A stretch of 64,000 bases of DNA from Channa striata. Its lineage: Eukaryota > Chordata > Actinopteri > Anabantiformes > Channidae. The position numbers were made by a program, and so were the translations under genes. The notes beneath the pieces were generated by a model. It searched no databases and was not told the origin of the DNA. It was given only the letters and a program-made list of their open reading frames with translations. Positions 53,827 to 64,000 of this stretch are shown here, piece after piece (within the stretch, counting starts at the first letter, position 1; the number at the start of each line of letters is the position of its first letter). Location of the stretch: NCBI GenBank assembly GCA_033026295.1, contig CM065182.1:5208001-5272000 (forward strand), written 5' to 3'.

Positions 53827-54624
53827 TCACTCAAGATCTTGCTGTCCAACCAGTCGATACAGGTGCTTCATAGATTGAGTGTGAGCTGAGCAGAGCTCCT
53901 GATATGAAGCAGGAACAGGTTACACTTAAACCTGTATTGAGCTTTCAAAGCACAAATATCGCAGCGAGTTGTCGCAAAGACTCGCTTCACTGTGTGAGAA
54001 ATGAGGTGACCACCCCAAATGAAGATTTATGACGTCGTACTTATATCGGAAATTTGTCGTGCTAATTTTGAACATCAAATGTAATTCACATTCTGCTCAC
54101 TCAGACTCAGTTGATCTCATTTCATAACTGAACAAAAAAAACAACAACAATGGAAACATAAAAACATTCTGCAGTCTGATCAACTGTTTCATGATTTATT
54201 TCAAGCAGTCACATGTAAAAAAAAATTTCTAAATGTGTCAGACGCTTCAAAACAGTTAAAGCATCTTCAACACACTTGCTTCGTATGGATTCAGCACTTC
54301 TGAAACCTTTAGTTTCTCACCACTAGAATCAGGTCAAAACACCACAGGATTTTCTGAGATGGGATAAAGAGGCTGGAGAGTTGAGCAACATGCAATCTGA
54401 CAAGGGAGAACTGGACACAACAAAGTTAAACTAAGTACAGAGCAGGTGAACAGAATAAGCAGCTAATTGGGGTCATGGAGATACAACTGAAACCAGGATT
54501 TGGAAAACTAGACCATAACAGAAGCTTCATTCAGTTTTCCCTTCCCCTGTTAGAGAACTACTACGACCAAACCATCCACAGCTCTTCCACTGCGGGACCA
54601 AGAACACAAGCGAGCAGCCGCACC

Positions 54625-57600
54625 ATGACTGAGGGAGACAGAGAGCTGTCGGCCATGGCTCAGGAGCTATGGGACAACGATATCAACAGACTGCAACCTG
54701 GAAAAGACTACAGGATCTCTCTGCAGGTGGACCACACGCACACTTTTCACCTGCAAATTCAAAAAAATGATATTTGTATGATCCAAGTGAAGACACGATA
54801 CGGTCTACAGTGACTGTCCATCCATTTTACAAAATTAGCCCTGAAGGTAAATTAAAGTAAATGAGAGCAACATCAGGTGAACTGCAGATTGACATTATAT
54901 GGCAAAGGAGGAAGCAGTGAGCTCACATAAACTATCTGCACAAGTCAAGTTTTGAAATTTGAGTGATTGTCTTTCTGTTGCAGGGCAAAGCCGGAGACAG
55001 CATGGCCGTCAACGACAACAATGATGGAGCGGTATATCCTCTGTTTGCATTTGTTGACGAGAATATCTTCAAAAAGGAGACTTTTCTAGGTGAGTGCATC
55101 AGCTACGAGATAAACTGAGAGTTGTTTTTGAAGAAGGAGGCTGAATCACAATCACCTGACATCACTTTAGTCAAGGCGCCTTCATTTTCGCAGCCTAAAA
55201 TTAGATTTCTGGGTGTAGTGCGAGTGTGTTACTGCTTCTTTACACAACTGTAGAATCCCAAAAATGTTTGAATTGACAGGCTCTCCTCATATTCCACCGC
55301 ACCATTCGTCAGTCTAATGCTTTGCTCCGTCACCTCACTACAGTGTAAAGCCTTTTCATCTACTTGTAATCTCCTTATGACGAACAGTGGCATGTTGCAT
55401 AATGGCAGAGCACACGGAGTTCACTGTGCCGGCTGCAGAAAGCTCCTTTTATAACCGCTGTCGTCTTAAAATCTGTGTGATTTTTGTCAGATATGTGTTC
55501 TCGGATTCATGTTGTGTTGCCTGCTTGAGAAAGCAGTGCAGTGGAGGTATTCATTCCATCAGACCATCAACAAAGACCAATCAGCAAGAATAAAAAATAT
55601 AAGTTTTCATACCAAATGTCTAAAATTATTTGTAACAAATTGCAGTTCTGAGGGTTTTTCTGTCAGCAGTTGCGTGATGTGGACATTTGTGCATTCAGCT
55701 TGTCATAACTGTCATAAAAGTCTATGAATGTTTCTAGAATTGGGCAGCATTTAATTGTGCTATTATTGAATGTCTACACGGCTTCTGCAGCCTTTATCTC
55801 CCTGTTGGATAATTACGAGAGTGACACCGGCGAGCCAGAAATTGTAACCCCGGAGGAGGTGGCAGAGAACCACAAGTTCCTGGACTCCATCCTTCAGACT
55901 CCTACTATGAAGGTACTAGGGCAACTCAACCCTTCCTGAAGAATTAATGATCGTTCTAAATATTCAAACAATCAACTTGCCCCTTTCCCAAAGAATAAAG
56001 AACGCTGCAACACTCGCTGTATTATAATACAGACAATGCAGTTTGTAAGCAGTGTGTTTCATATGTAAAAAAATAACACTTATTGAAGCAAATGTTTTTT
56101 GGCAGTTAGCCCATAAATACCTCGTAGAGAAGCACCTCTCTCCGGAGGATGAGACACAATTCAAGGAGCAGCTGTACAGGATCTGGTTTGAGCTCTATGC
56201 AAGGAGAGGATCCAGCAGGTGGGTGGAATCTGCCAAAGCAGCTAAAAATAACCTCGCCCGTGGCAGCTGGGACTGTGATGTTATGTGTCTTACTCTGAGA
56301 GACTGTATCACTACAAGAGGAAACTGCAGCCACTTAACAGCTCGTTGTATCCAAATTACAGATGATATGAAATGATGTTATTTGCATGAAGCTGCCTAGT
56401 TTAGACTTACCACGAGCCTGTCAAATATCACTTTTGGACAAGACAAGAATTAGGAAAGATCCTTCAGATATAATCCTCAGCTTTATGGAGAGTGTACAGC
56501 GCATAAACATTACAACATATCAGCCAATCTATTCATGGTGTGATGTTCTTTTTATCGTCTCCTGTCAGGCCAGACTCATCAGGGTTTGAACATGTGTTTG
56601 TTGGGGAGACAAGAGGAGGACGGACTGTCATCGGCTTTCACAACTGGATCCAGCTCTACCTGCAAGAGAAGCTGGGACACATCGACTACAAAGGCTACAG
56701 CGTCAGCGCAAATTCACCGCAGGTATGACGTTACTCCGGGTCTCCGGCTCTGTCTAATGTGGGGGACAAATAGACACTGCCAGTCAAAAGTTGGGACACA
56801 CCTTTTCATTTAATTGTTTCCTTTTATTTTCATGACTATTTACATTGTAGATTCTCACTGAAGGCATCAAAACTATGTATGAACACATATGGAATTATGT
56901 AGTGAAGAACAAAGGGTGAATTAACTCAAAACATTATATTTCCGATTCTTCCAGACAGCCGCCATTTGCTTTGATAAATGCTTTTCACACTCTTGACATT
57001 CTTCCGATGAACTTCATGAGGTCGTCACCTGAAATGGTTTTCACTTCACAGTGTGGCCTCGTCACGGTTCATGTGTGGAATTTCTAGCCTGGAAATGGAA
57101 AACCATTAGAGAGACAAGGCGTGTCCAAACTTTCGACTGGTAGTGATTACTTCAGCAATTCTCTATAGCATTCTATATCAATATAGAATATAAATATTAT
57201 TGGATGTTTTATACATTTAAAATGTATGCAGAGCTGGAGGTGAGCTACCGCACTTTTTTCATTTTCTTTTTGAATCATTTGCATATCCTATTTTGGGTAA
57301 TTTACACCAATCCCACAAGTCTGACAATAGATGAGTTATTGACCAGTTGAGCAATGCTCAATAAACGTGAACAATTTATTCAAGTAAATGTATTAAAAGT
57401 GACGCTTGATATAATTTACTTAGTCATAAGTAACAGGACTAAGTCATATTAATATAAAATGCATGACAATTATGAGAGAAGTGCGATTGCTTTCGAAGTA
57501 AAATAACTGAGACACCAAGTCACAAGGGAGTAAGTCAAAATTATGACATTTGAATTACTAAGCCAAAATTCTTAAAGCCAATAAATATTAAATCAATATT

Positions 57601-58264
57601 ACGAGATACAGGAAAGTCAACAGTCTGACTACTTATCTAATAATTCTATGTATTTGTTAGAGGTGTGCTAATATATGTGTTAATATTCACATTTTTATTT
57701 ACTTCACAAACGTGGGCTTCCTCGGAGCGTTTCTTTCTGTGCATCGTGTTTCACGTAGTGTGCACAGGTACGTGAAACACTGACAGGATGTTTAGATCTG
57801 ATTTCTCCAAGTTGTATTTGTTATCTCATGCACATCTACTGATAGTGACTTGCAGCCACCTCAGCAGAAGCACGAGTGTCAGTCTTCCTCGACTGACGAG
57901 CGCAAGCCTGCAGCTGCTTTTGTCGAGTTGTTTCTTTGACCCCAGCATCCTCCCCTCTTATCTTTCATCGCCGGTTGTGCCTCTTCTCTCTCTGCCTCTC
58001 ATGCTGCAGCCGGATGAAAACAAACACATCCTGGCGCTACAGTTCAGCTGGAAGAACGGCATAAAGCCCAAAGGCAGCATCTTCGTCGGCGTCAGTCCCG
58101 AGTTTGAGTTCGCACTCTACACCCTCTGTTTCCTCACCTCGCCCAACGAGCGTGTCAAGGTCCAGTTCAGCTTGTACGACGTGGAGATTGTCTGCCACCA
58201 CTACAACCAAAAGCACATAGGCACCACTTACCCTGTGCTCCTTAGGTACCACAAGCCAAAGTAA
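54625..58264 (+). CDS. Poly(U)-specific endoribonuclease, EndoU/XendoU family, 6 exons
   Basis: EndoU enzymes cleave single-stranded RNA at uridines, leaving 2',3'-cyclic phosphate ends. Exons: 54625-54726, 54984-55089, 55791-55912, 56106-56218, 56569-56722 and 58010-58264; phases join to 283 residues, about one full EndoU domain. ELWDNDINRLQPGKDY starts the domain. The expected catalytic histidines are His156 (GFEHVFVGE) and His172 (GFHNW), 16 apart as in frog XendoU, and the lysine is probably Lys218 (GIKPKGS), before VSPEFEFALYTLCF. No signal peptide or somatomedin-B repeats are present, unlike human ENDOU (PP11), so this is the short type. I chose the ATG at 54625 for its strong Kozak context (GCCGCACCATGA); an in-frame ATG at 54475 would add 50 residues. 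Intron 5 holds a Tc1-like element. Teleosts have several endou paralogues and I cannot assign the letter. Confidence 0.92.
56771..57149. mobile_element. Non-autonomous Tc1-like element (internally deleted)
   Basis: Inverted terminal repeats are at 56775-56804 (CACTGCCAGTCAAAAGTTGG...) and 57116-57145, whose reverse complement reads CACTACCAGTCGAAAGTTTGG. They match at about 26 of 30 positions. TA dinucleotides occur at both outer edges (56771-56772, 57148-57149), fitting Tc1/mariner target duplication. The interior keeps segments such as TTCACTTCACAGTGTGG but is too short to encode transposase. It lies in intron 5 of the EndoU gene. Confidence 0.8.
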
Positions 58265-58354
58265 CCAGACTCGAAGTGGCTTCTCCAACACTTGAACTTA
58301 GATCCAAAGTGTCACAGGTATTGTTGTTGTCTTTTTATTCTAGACAAAAGATCC

Positions 58355-58431
58355 AATAAAACCTCACAAGATTCCTTTAGCATTCCTTTTTATTTTAATA
58401 TACCCATACTGATGGTGTGTTGAAAAATAAA
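58355..58431 (+). terminator. Candidate polyadenylation signals for the EndoU gene
   Basis: AATAAA hexamers occur at 58355-58360 and 58426-58431, about 90 and 160 bases after the stop codon, with no other gene nearby on this strand. Confidence 0.55.
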
Positions 58432-58701
58432 GATTTTCCTCCAGTAACTGTGATCGTGGAGTCTGTCGATGGATATTGATCTCAGGGTGTTTTTGTTTCA
58501 TGCTAAATATCACTGTATGAAGTAAAATCAGAGGTTAACAGTTTTATGAACCAACAAATTCTTCTAACAAGGTCCATGCATAGATTTTATTCAATGCAGG
58601 TATGAATCCCATATTGAGCCATTCAATCATTTGTCTCAACACGAAACTGAAAGGTATCAACAGCAAAGTCTATTCAAAATCCCCTAAAATTTACCATCTG
58701 G

Positions 58702-58735
<34 letters not shown>

Positions 58736-59120
58736 TGAAGCTAGATTGACCTTTAGAGTAACTTGCATTATCTTATTGCAGTGGAAATTGATATTTTGGG
58801 GAATGTGCAAAAATGAGGGTAACCCGACTGCTCTACACACACATTATGGAAATGATAATCATGTTGATCACCTCACCGGAAATATGCAGACCTACTTATT
58901 TCCTTACTGCTGTATGTCTAGGTGTTCGATGTATGTCTATCTCCAGATCATTTGTTTTACAGGCGTTTGTTTTGACGTCAACGACCTGAAAAGGCGAATC
59001 AATTCGCCTTATTTATGAATAAAACAAAAATCGCCATGTTAAGCTTTGTGACTTATGTTATGGTATGTTACTTATTTTTTTTTGTATGATGTTCACTGAC
59101 TGTTGTTTGCGGTTGTTTCA
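58432..59120. other. Intergenic: EndoU gene to ndfip1
   Basis: No gene seen. Contains a (TG)16 microsatellite at 58703-58734. The sequence is otherwise unremarkable until the GC-rich patch at 59125. Confidence 0.5.
58703..58734. repeat. (TG)n microsatellite
   Basis: A perfect run of about 16 TG units between the EndoU gene and ndfip1. Confidence 0.9.
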
Positions 59121-59124
59121 GTTT

Positions 59125-59225
59125 TCAAAGGGGCGGAGGGCGGGGCCGGCTGGCAGAGGGCTTGTTGTGGCCAATGACGTCATTGATCGACGCAAAAGCT
59201 TACGGGGCTATCCCGGAAACGGGTT
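59125..59225. promoter_or_regulatory. GC-box / CCAAT / CRE module upstream of ndfip1
   Basis: A short GC-rich block has GGGGCGG and GGGCGGGGC (Sp-type GC boxes). About 30 bases later comes CCAATGACGTCATTG, which combines a CCAAT box with a full CRE (TGACGTCA, 59175-59182). It lies about 750 bases upstream of the ndfip1 start codon in otherwise AT-rich DNA. It may be an upstream promoter or enhancer of ndfip1, or a promoter for an unseen transcript. Confidence 0.4.
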
Positions 59226-59739
59226 TGTTGTTCTTTCAAAATATAAGCATAAATATGATTCCCCCAAAAATGACAGCGCCTCTAAAAACAAAAGTGTGAA
59301 TGAACTGATGAAAATAGTATTTGCTTTAATAAAAAATGCATCAATGTGTTTACAAGTTGAAAGGAATTTCTAGATGGAACCGATTTATTTTATCCTTAAT
59401 TTTATGCCATTCCTCATGCAGATTATTAGTATTTCACAAATCTCTAGCAAATCTAAACAGCATTTATTTAAGTCACAGTCTATGACTGGACCACGAGTTG
59501 TTAACTGTTGCCAATTTATATATAATACATGCATCATAATTTAAACAGAAAATATACAATTTAAAATCTAATTAATATGATATCACATGATTTCCGTTTA
59601 TTTTTATTTTGGAACAGTGTAACTAAAACCTGTCCATCTAAATTAAGCTGCAACAACCGTGAAAATATTAACAATTACCCGTGCTCTTGTCGTTTGATTT
59701 CAATCTTTTTCAGCATCTTTTAAACACTGTTGAATTTTA

Positions 59740-60345
59740 TTTCCGAGCGCTCACCGGAAGCTCGGCGTTCTGCGTCCGGCGGCTTGACTGGCTGTGAGCG
59801 GGCGGAGGAGCGGCTCCATCCTGCGGCGCTGACGGCTGAGTTGACGGCGTCTTACGGCTCAACAGCTGAATTTCCTTTCCGCTCGGTGTCTTGGCTGTTG
59901 TTCATCACAAAAGCCCTTCGCGTCGGGATGGCCGAGCCGAGCGCCGCGTATCAGCAGGTACGTGCGGGGGTCGGAGGTCTTAGCTGTGACGGCAGCTGTC
60001 ACAGGGCGAAACGTGTGGAAGCGGATGTTGTTTTAAAAAGAAGCTCGCAGCCGCCGGGCGTGTGGCGCCCAGCAAGTGTCGCTCCGAGGCGAAGGTTCCG
60101 TTCTCAGGGACGCTTCGTGCTCGTGGGTCGTTAGCCGTGCTACCGCTGCTAACGGCGCGCCAGCGCTAGCTAAGGTAGCGCTAAAAGCCGGATGTAGCAT
60201 TTACCTTGTAGCTAATGCTACTTCACAGCCTGAAAAGTGCGTGACCGTGAACTTGTGTTCGGCGTTTTCGGGCGTTTTCTGCCCGTTTGTGCGTTTTCAC
60301 TGTATTGGTGCGTTAGCTTCCTAGCTAGCGTTAACGCTAACTGTG
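59740..60345 (+). promoter_or_regulatory. ndfip1: CpG-rich island at ndfip1 exon 1
   Basis: Base composition changes sharply from AT-rich to GC/CpG-rich at about 59740 and back at about 60350. The island surrounds the start codon at 59928. It contains an ETS-type CCGGAAG at 59754 and a dense GCTAGC/GCTAAC cluster (60131-60341) in the start of intron 1. It is probably the main ndfip1 promoter. Confidence 0.6.
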
Positions 60346-60795
60346 TTGAAGGCATTTCGAGGCAGATCTGTAATTTAGATTAACCGACGTCACCTTCCAT
60401 TAATAAAAGTAGAACGTTAACTCACACATGCATATGTTGCAAATGTAAAATACGGTACTAAGACTAAATATGTTAATATGACGCATTAAAAGTTTCCCTG
60501 TCACTGAGTTGTATATGGATAAAGTATTTTACAGGAGTTTGTGGCTGATGCATCACAGTAGCATTTATTGCTGTAACCAGCTGATCGATGAGTGACTTAT
60601 GCAGGCTAATTAATATTCTGGCTGTAATTAGATTCTAAACATCAAGTTTTCAATTGTCCATATCAAAACATGCTTGACCACAGTAAAAGTTCTTGTGTGG
60701 AATAGGGAAACAGACAGACATGCATTAAATTTCCTTTTTCTGGGCATCAGAAGATTAGATTTACATATCTGAAGAACATGACCAGTGCAGATGTG

Positions 60796-60832
<37 letters not shown>

Positions 60833-63254
60833 ACACACACACACACAGTCACAGTCATCAGATGACACTGAGCTACACTCTGTTACTAAGCAAATATAAT
60901 AAACTGGTTGAACTGAATGAACTGGACGTGTCTCAAAACAAGAACTGGGAGTAGTGTTGCTGACGGAGCAGAATTAATAGAAACGAAACTTGATTTGATA
61001 AAACAAAAAAACCCAACTAAATTGTAGACTAAAGCGGCTTGATGAGAAGAAATGTTTTACAGAGAACAAGTTCATCACAATTTAAAGATGGATCTATTTA
61101 CAGCTGTTAACAAATGTAGATAATTTCAAAAACAGTTTTGGTTTTAACAAAAAGTTAGTGCACCTCAAGGTTAGGTAGTTCATGTTTGATGAGCTCAGTG
61201 GATGTGTTCACTAGTCATCTGCTTTAAGAAACACCATTTATACCGCAGATGTGGGGAAGTAGCCTTTCCTTATTATATCTGCTCCTGTGTCCCAGGACAG
61301 TAATAATTAATGAGCAGACATTAGATACAGCACTTGCAGAAGGCCAAATATGATCTGTGGGTGAAAGCAGCACTTATCCCTCTCTTATTAATGTCACTAT
61401 GGTGCCCTTGAGCGAGGCCCTTAATCCCAGCTGGTCAGTGGGCTGTAACAGGGAATCGCCTAATTTGAAAGTTTGTCATTGTGTGAATTTGATCTGAACG
61501 TTCCTCATAAGATGTGCAGCTTCTTAGTGAACCCACCCTGATCTCAAGATGGCTTTTGTTTACTAAAATAATTGTGATGCATGATGCAGTGGTTTTATGG
61601 TATTGTAAATTACAAGATCATGCGAAATTCACAGGGATTGGTTGAGTTAATTGTCAAGATCCCAAAATTGCAAAACCGTAGTGTGGATACAGCCAAGGCT
61701 GTATTTATTACTTTTTTTTAAGGCTGCCCTACACACTGTATGTTCTGTGCAGAGACAACATCGTCTGTTTGGCAACACGAACGCTATCAGACTCTATGAC
61801 ACCTTGTTTCTGGGAATTATTCCACTCTATAATAGCTTTAGCATACAGTAGATGTTCAGATTCTTCATTTGAATGTATTTTCTTAGTTATTTCCTGAAAT
61901 ATCCTCTGTAAAATACAATTTGGTTTAGTATTTCCACCCAAGGAGGAACAAGTCCGATAATATCAATTTACAGACGGTTGTTATTTTCTAGAGGGAATTC
62001 CTTGAATGAATAACGTCCTTTGACCCGAGATTATATTCATTCATCACTGACTATTTCGATGATAATCCCCTGTATATTTTCAAGAATGACTGTATGTTAA
62101 CGGTATTTGACTTATTATACCTTGAAAGTGTACCAGTTGTCAGTTACTCAATTTCCCTGTATTAAAATCTTATGAGTGTACAGTTAGATATCAGCGTCTT
62201 TCTCAGAAACCGACAGACCTGTAATGGCAAGTGTGGTACACACCCCAAACGGAAAACAAAGCTGTTGTCACCCCGTAATTCACGCCTCTGTCAACCTACT
62301 GCTGCGAGCCTTACACTTGGTATTTAGTACCACCGCAGTGGCCTTTCTAGGAAACGTGTTAATCGATTAAATGTACTTGGTTTTTAGAATCTTGTTTAGC
62401 AATAAGGAGTAAGATCAGATAGTCTGGCTTGATTTATAATTGATTGAACTGGTCACATGTTTATTGTAATCAATACGAAATGGTCCATAGCTGTTTGAAA
62501 TACATATACTTTGATGTGGACCAGATTTTTTTATTGTCTTCTTTGGACAACTTGTTATTATTTTTAAGCTCATTGAAGTAAGCCATAGTGTTAAAGTCTT
62601 CAGTTACCTCCAGGCAGGTGGTGTGGGACTTCCTTATCTATAAGCTTCTATTGCAAATGAAAAATAGCCAGCGCGTTCACGTTTGTGCAAATTAACGAGG
62701 GAGTGGTTTCTTTACCTCCCACAGCTGTCCAATGAGGAGGAGCCAGAAGAAAGTCCACAGGTAACAGCTGATGCTCCACCCCCATACAGCAGCATCACAG
62801 CGGACAGTGCAGGTAAGACCATCCCTCATCCATCCAGCTGCATTTGTGATAATGATGTCATATGTAATTGTGGCACAACTGAAAATCGCATTTAGTTTTC
62901 CCTGCATGGGGGAAGAAAAAATTTGAGGAAGAATGTTTATTTGAGCCAGTGAATACTAATCAGCTGTGTACTAGTCTACATAAACAGGACAAGATGTGGC
63001 AGTGGTGTTGGACTGTATTTGATTGTAGGGCTGGATCTAGTCCAACATTAACAAGGCTGCATTAGTTAATAATTTTGGTAAGATTTCTGCCTTTCTCTGT
63101 AACCGTGCTATTGTTTCCTCCAGCCTACTTTGACTACAAGGAAGATGGGGTTTTCCCCAAGCCTCCATCATACAACGTAGCAACTACGTTACCTTCCTAT
63201 GATGAAGCAGAACGAGCAAAAGCCGAGACTGCTGTTCCCCTTGTTACAGGAAGA
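59928..63254 (+). CDS. ndfip1: NEDD4 family-interacting protein 1 (ndfip1), first 3 coding exons
   Basis: NDFIP1 is a three-pass membrane adaptor of Golgi and endosomes that binds and activates NEDD4-family ubiquitin ligases, through PY motifs, to direct membrane cargo to degradation. Exons 59928-59957, 62725-62812 and 63124-63254 join in phase to 83 residues, ending at donor AGA|GTGAGT. Exon 1 encodes only MAEPSAAYQQ, shorter than the mammalian N-terminus, which is longer and Ala-rich. PY motifs are PPPY (28-31) and PPSY (53-56), with a third LPSY (62-65). The block FPKPPSYNVATTLPSYDEAE is nearly identical to mammals. The transmembrane exons lie beyond the right edge, so the gene is incomplete here, not broken. 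Exon 1 sits in a CpG-rich island (about 59740-60340), with an ETS-like CCGGAAG at 59754. Confidence 0.93.
60799..60847. repeat. (AC)n microsatellite
   Basis: About 24 AC units with one interrupting TC, in ndfip1 intron 1. Confidence 0.9.
61395..61460 (+). repeat. SINE core fragment
   Basis: GGTGCCCTTGAGCGAGGCCC followed by a CAGTGGGCTGTAA segment matches the internal part of common teleost SINEs; the SINE at 28160 has the related CCTTGGGCAAGACACTGAAC. The head and tail are missing. Confidence 0.5.
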
Positions 63255-64000
63255 GTGAGTGTATTGCTTTTTTTTTTTTCTTCTGTGCCTGCGGTCGTTT
63301 GTGCATATGTGTGTGCACTTCCTGTGTTGTCTGCAAGGCAGGAAGTACTTAGCACCCCGCCACGCAGGGCTTTTTGTTTTTAGAAGTCTCTGTGTGCGCT
63401 GTGCTTGTCTGATCTGGTATCGTACTGGTTTAAGTGTCAGTGACATGTTAAAAACCCTTCAGAAATATTTTCCTGTCATTGTGCACATAGGGACCACAAT
63501 CGATGCCAATCTGTTTGTCGTGACGTGTCCCAGGCCTCAGTGTATCTTAATGTTTGTTCGTATGCTTAATTAGAAATTACACACATTAAAATTTGCAAAA
63601 GATTTAAAGATGCAGTTGCTCAGGGAAACGTTAGCATTTTTTGTTAACATTAATACACATGAAATATCTGTTCCATAAAGAGTTTAGATGCCCTTTTTAT
63701 TTAGTAGATGCAAAGCACACCCAACCGTGTAATTGCATGTAATTGTTGAGGCACTATTTCGAAAAGGACACCAGTAATCGAATTTCAAGCCATCTCTGTC
63801 TCTCTCTTCTCATTCAGCAGCAGCAGGAATTTATATATACATGATCGAAGACTTGTCCAGTAAATAAAAACAGTGTTGTTTTCTGTGTTTAAAATTGATA
63901 AAGAAGTAAAACCATCCCATCCATTGAAAATGATCCTTAAGTCCGGACCTCTTGTGGTCACTGTTCTGCATTGCGCCTTTCTACATGTGGGGTCACCCTG
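63255..64000 (+). other. ndfip1 intron 3 (partial)
   Basis: Intronic sequence to the window edge. No further ndfip1 exon is seen, so the transmembrane-coding exons start after base 64000. Confidence 0.5.

Larger units (their letters stand above)
49591..54470. other. rnf14 3' UTR and rnf14-endou intergenic
   Basis: The 3' UTR of rnf14 has no obvious close AATAAA; the first clear one I found is 51263-51268. Further along are a roughly 120-base tandem repeat (51575-51925), a short open segment readable on both strands (52453-52690), a trace of LINE-like coding sequence (52967-53008) and a Ty3/Gypsy pol fossil (53494-53826). This is the most repeat-rich intergenic stretch of the window. Confidence 0.5.
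59958..62724 (+). other. ndfip1 intron 1
   Basis: After the CpG island the intron is AT-rich, with an (AC)n tract at 60799-60847 and a SINE core fragment near 61400-61460. No additional exon was seen. Confidence 0.5.

Noticed and set aside
59730..60134. 134-codon plus-strand frame through ndfip1 exon 1
   Set aside because: It includes the ndfip1 start codon in frame but reads past the clear GTACGTGC donor at 59958 into intron; the coding part is just 10 codons.

Overview
The window is nuclear DNA of a ray-finned fish, most likely a percomorph teleost. The genes are split into short exons with GT-AG introns. The protein sequences are close to vertebrate orthologues but carry fish-type substitutions. 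The non-coding DNA holds several repeat types common in teleosts: tRNA-derived SINEs, a deleted Tc1-like element, CA/TG microsatellites and a Ty3/Gypsy fossil. I cannot name the species from the sequence.

Layout, left to right. (1) 107-7325, minus strand: the 5' two thirds of aff4, the scaffold of the super elongation complex. The 3' exons lie off the left edge. A 13 kb first intron leads to a promoter region near 20.2-20.8 kb. (2) 23226-27725, minus: complete zcchc10, four coding exons. (3) 30741-44071, plus: complete hspa4 (HSP110 family), 19 exons, 837 aa. (4) 46115-49590, plus: rnf14, an RBR E3 ubiquitin ligase, 8 coding exons. (5) 54625-58264, plus: a poly(U)-specific endoribonuclease (EndoU family), 6 exons, 283 aa. 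(6) 59928 to beyond the right edge, plus: the first three coding exons of ndfip1, a NEDD4-family adaptor. The genes do not form one pathway. They are neighbours by conserved synteny, with aff4-zcchc10-hspa4 matching human 5q31.1 and rnf14/ndfip1 matching human 5q31.3.

Two conserved genes, aff4 and rnf14, each carry a one-base deletion that breaks an otherwise clean reading frame. In both, the splice phases only work if one base is restored, so assembly error or a segregating indel is more likely than gene death.

The most unusual non-coding signals are these: a recurring GCTAGC/GCTAAC cluster at the starts of aff4, hspa4, rnf14 and ndfip1; a perfect 40-bp palindrome in aff4 intron 1; a strong CTCF-like motif just upstream of zcchc10; a CCAAT/CRE palindrome with GC boxes upstream of ndfip1; and a tandem repeat carrying a DR1 nuclear-receptor-type motif. 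I found no convincing evidence of a wholly new gene system. All exon boundaries were read by eye from splice signals, phase continuity and remembered family sequence.
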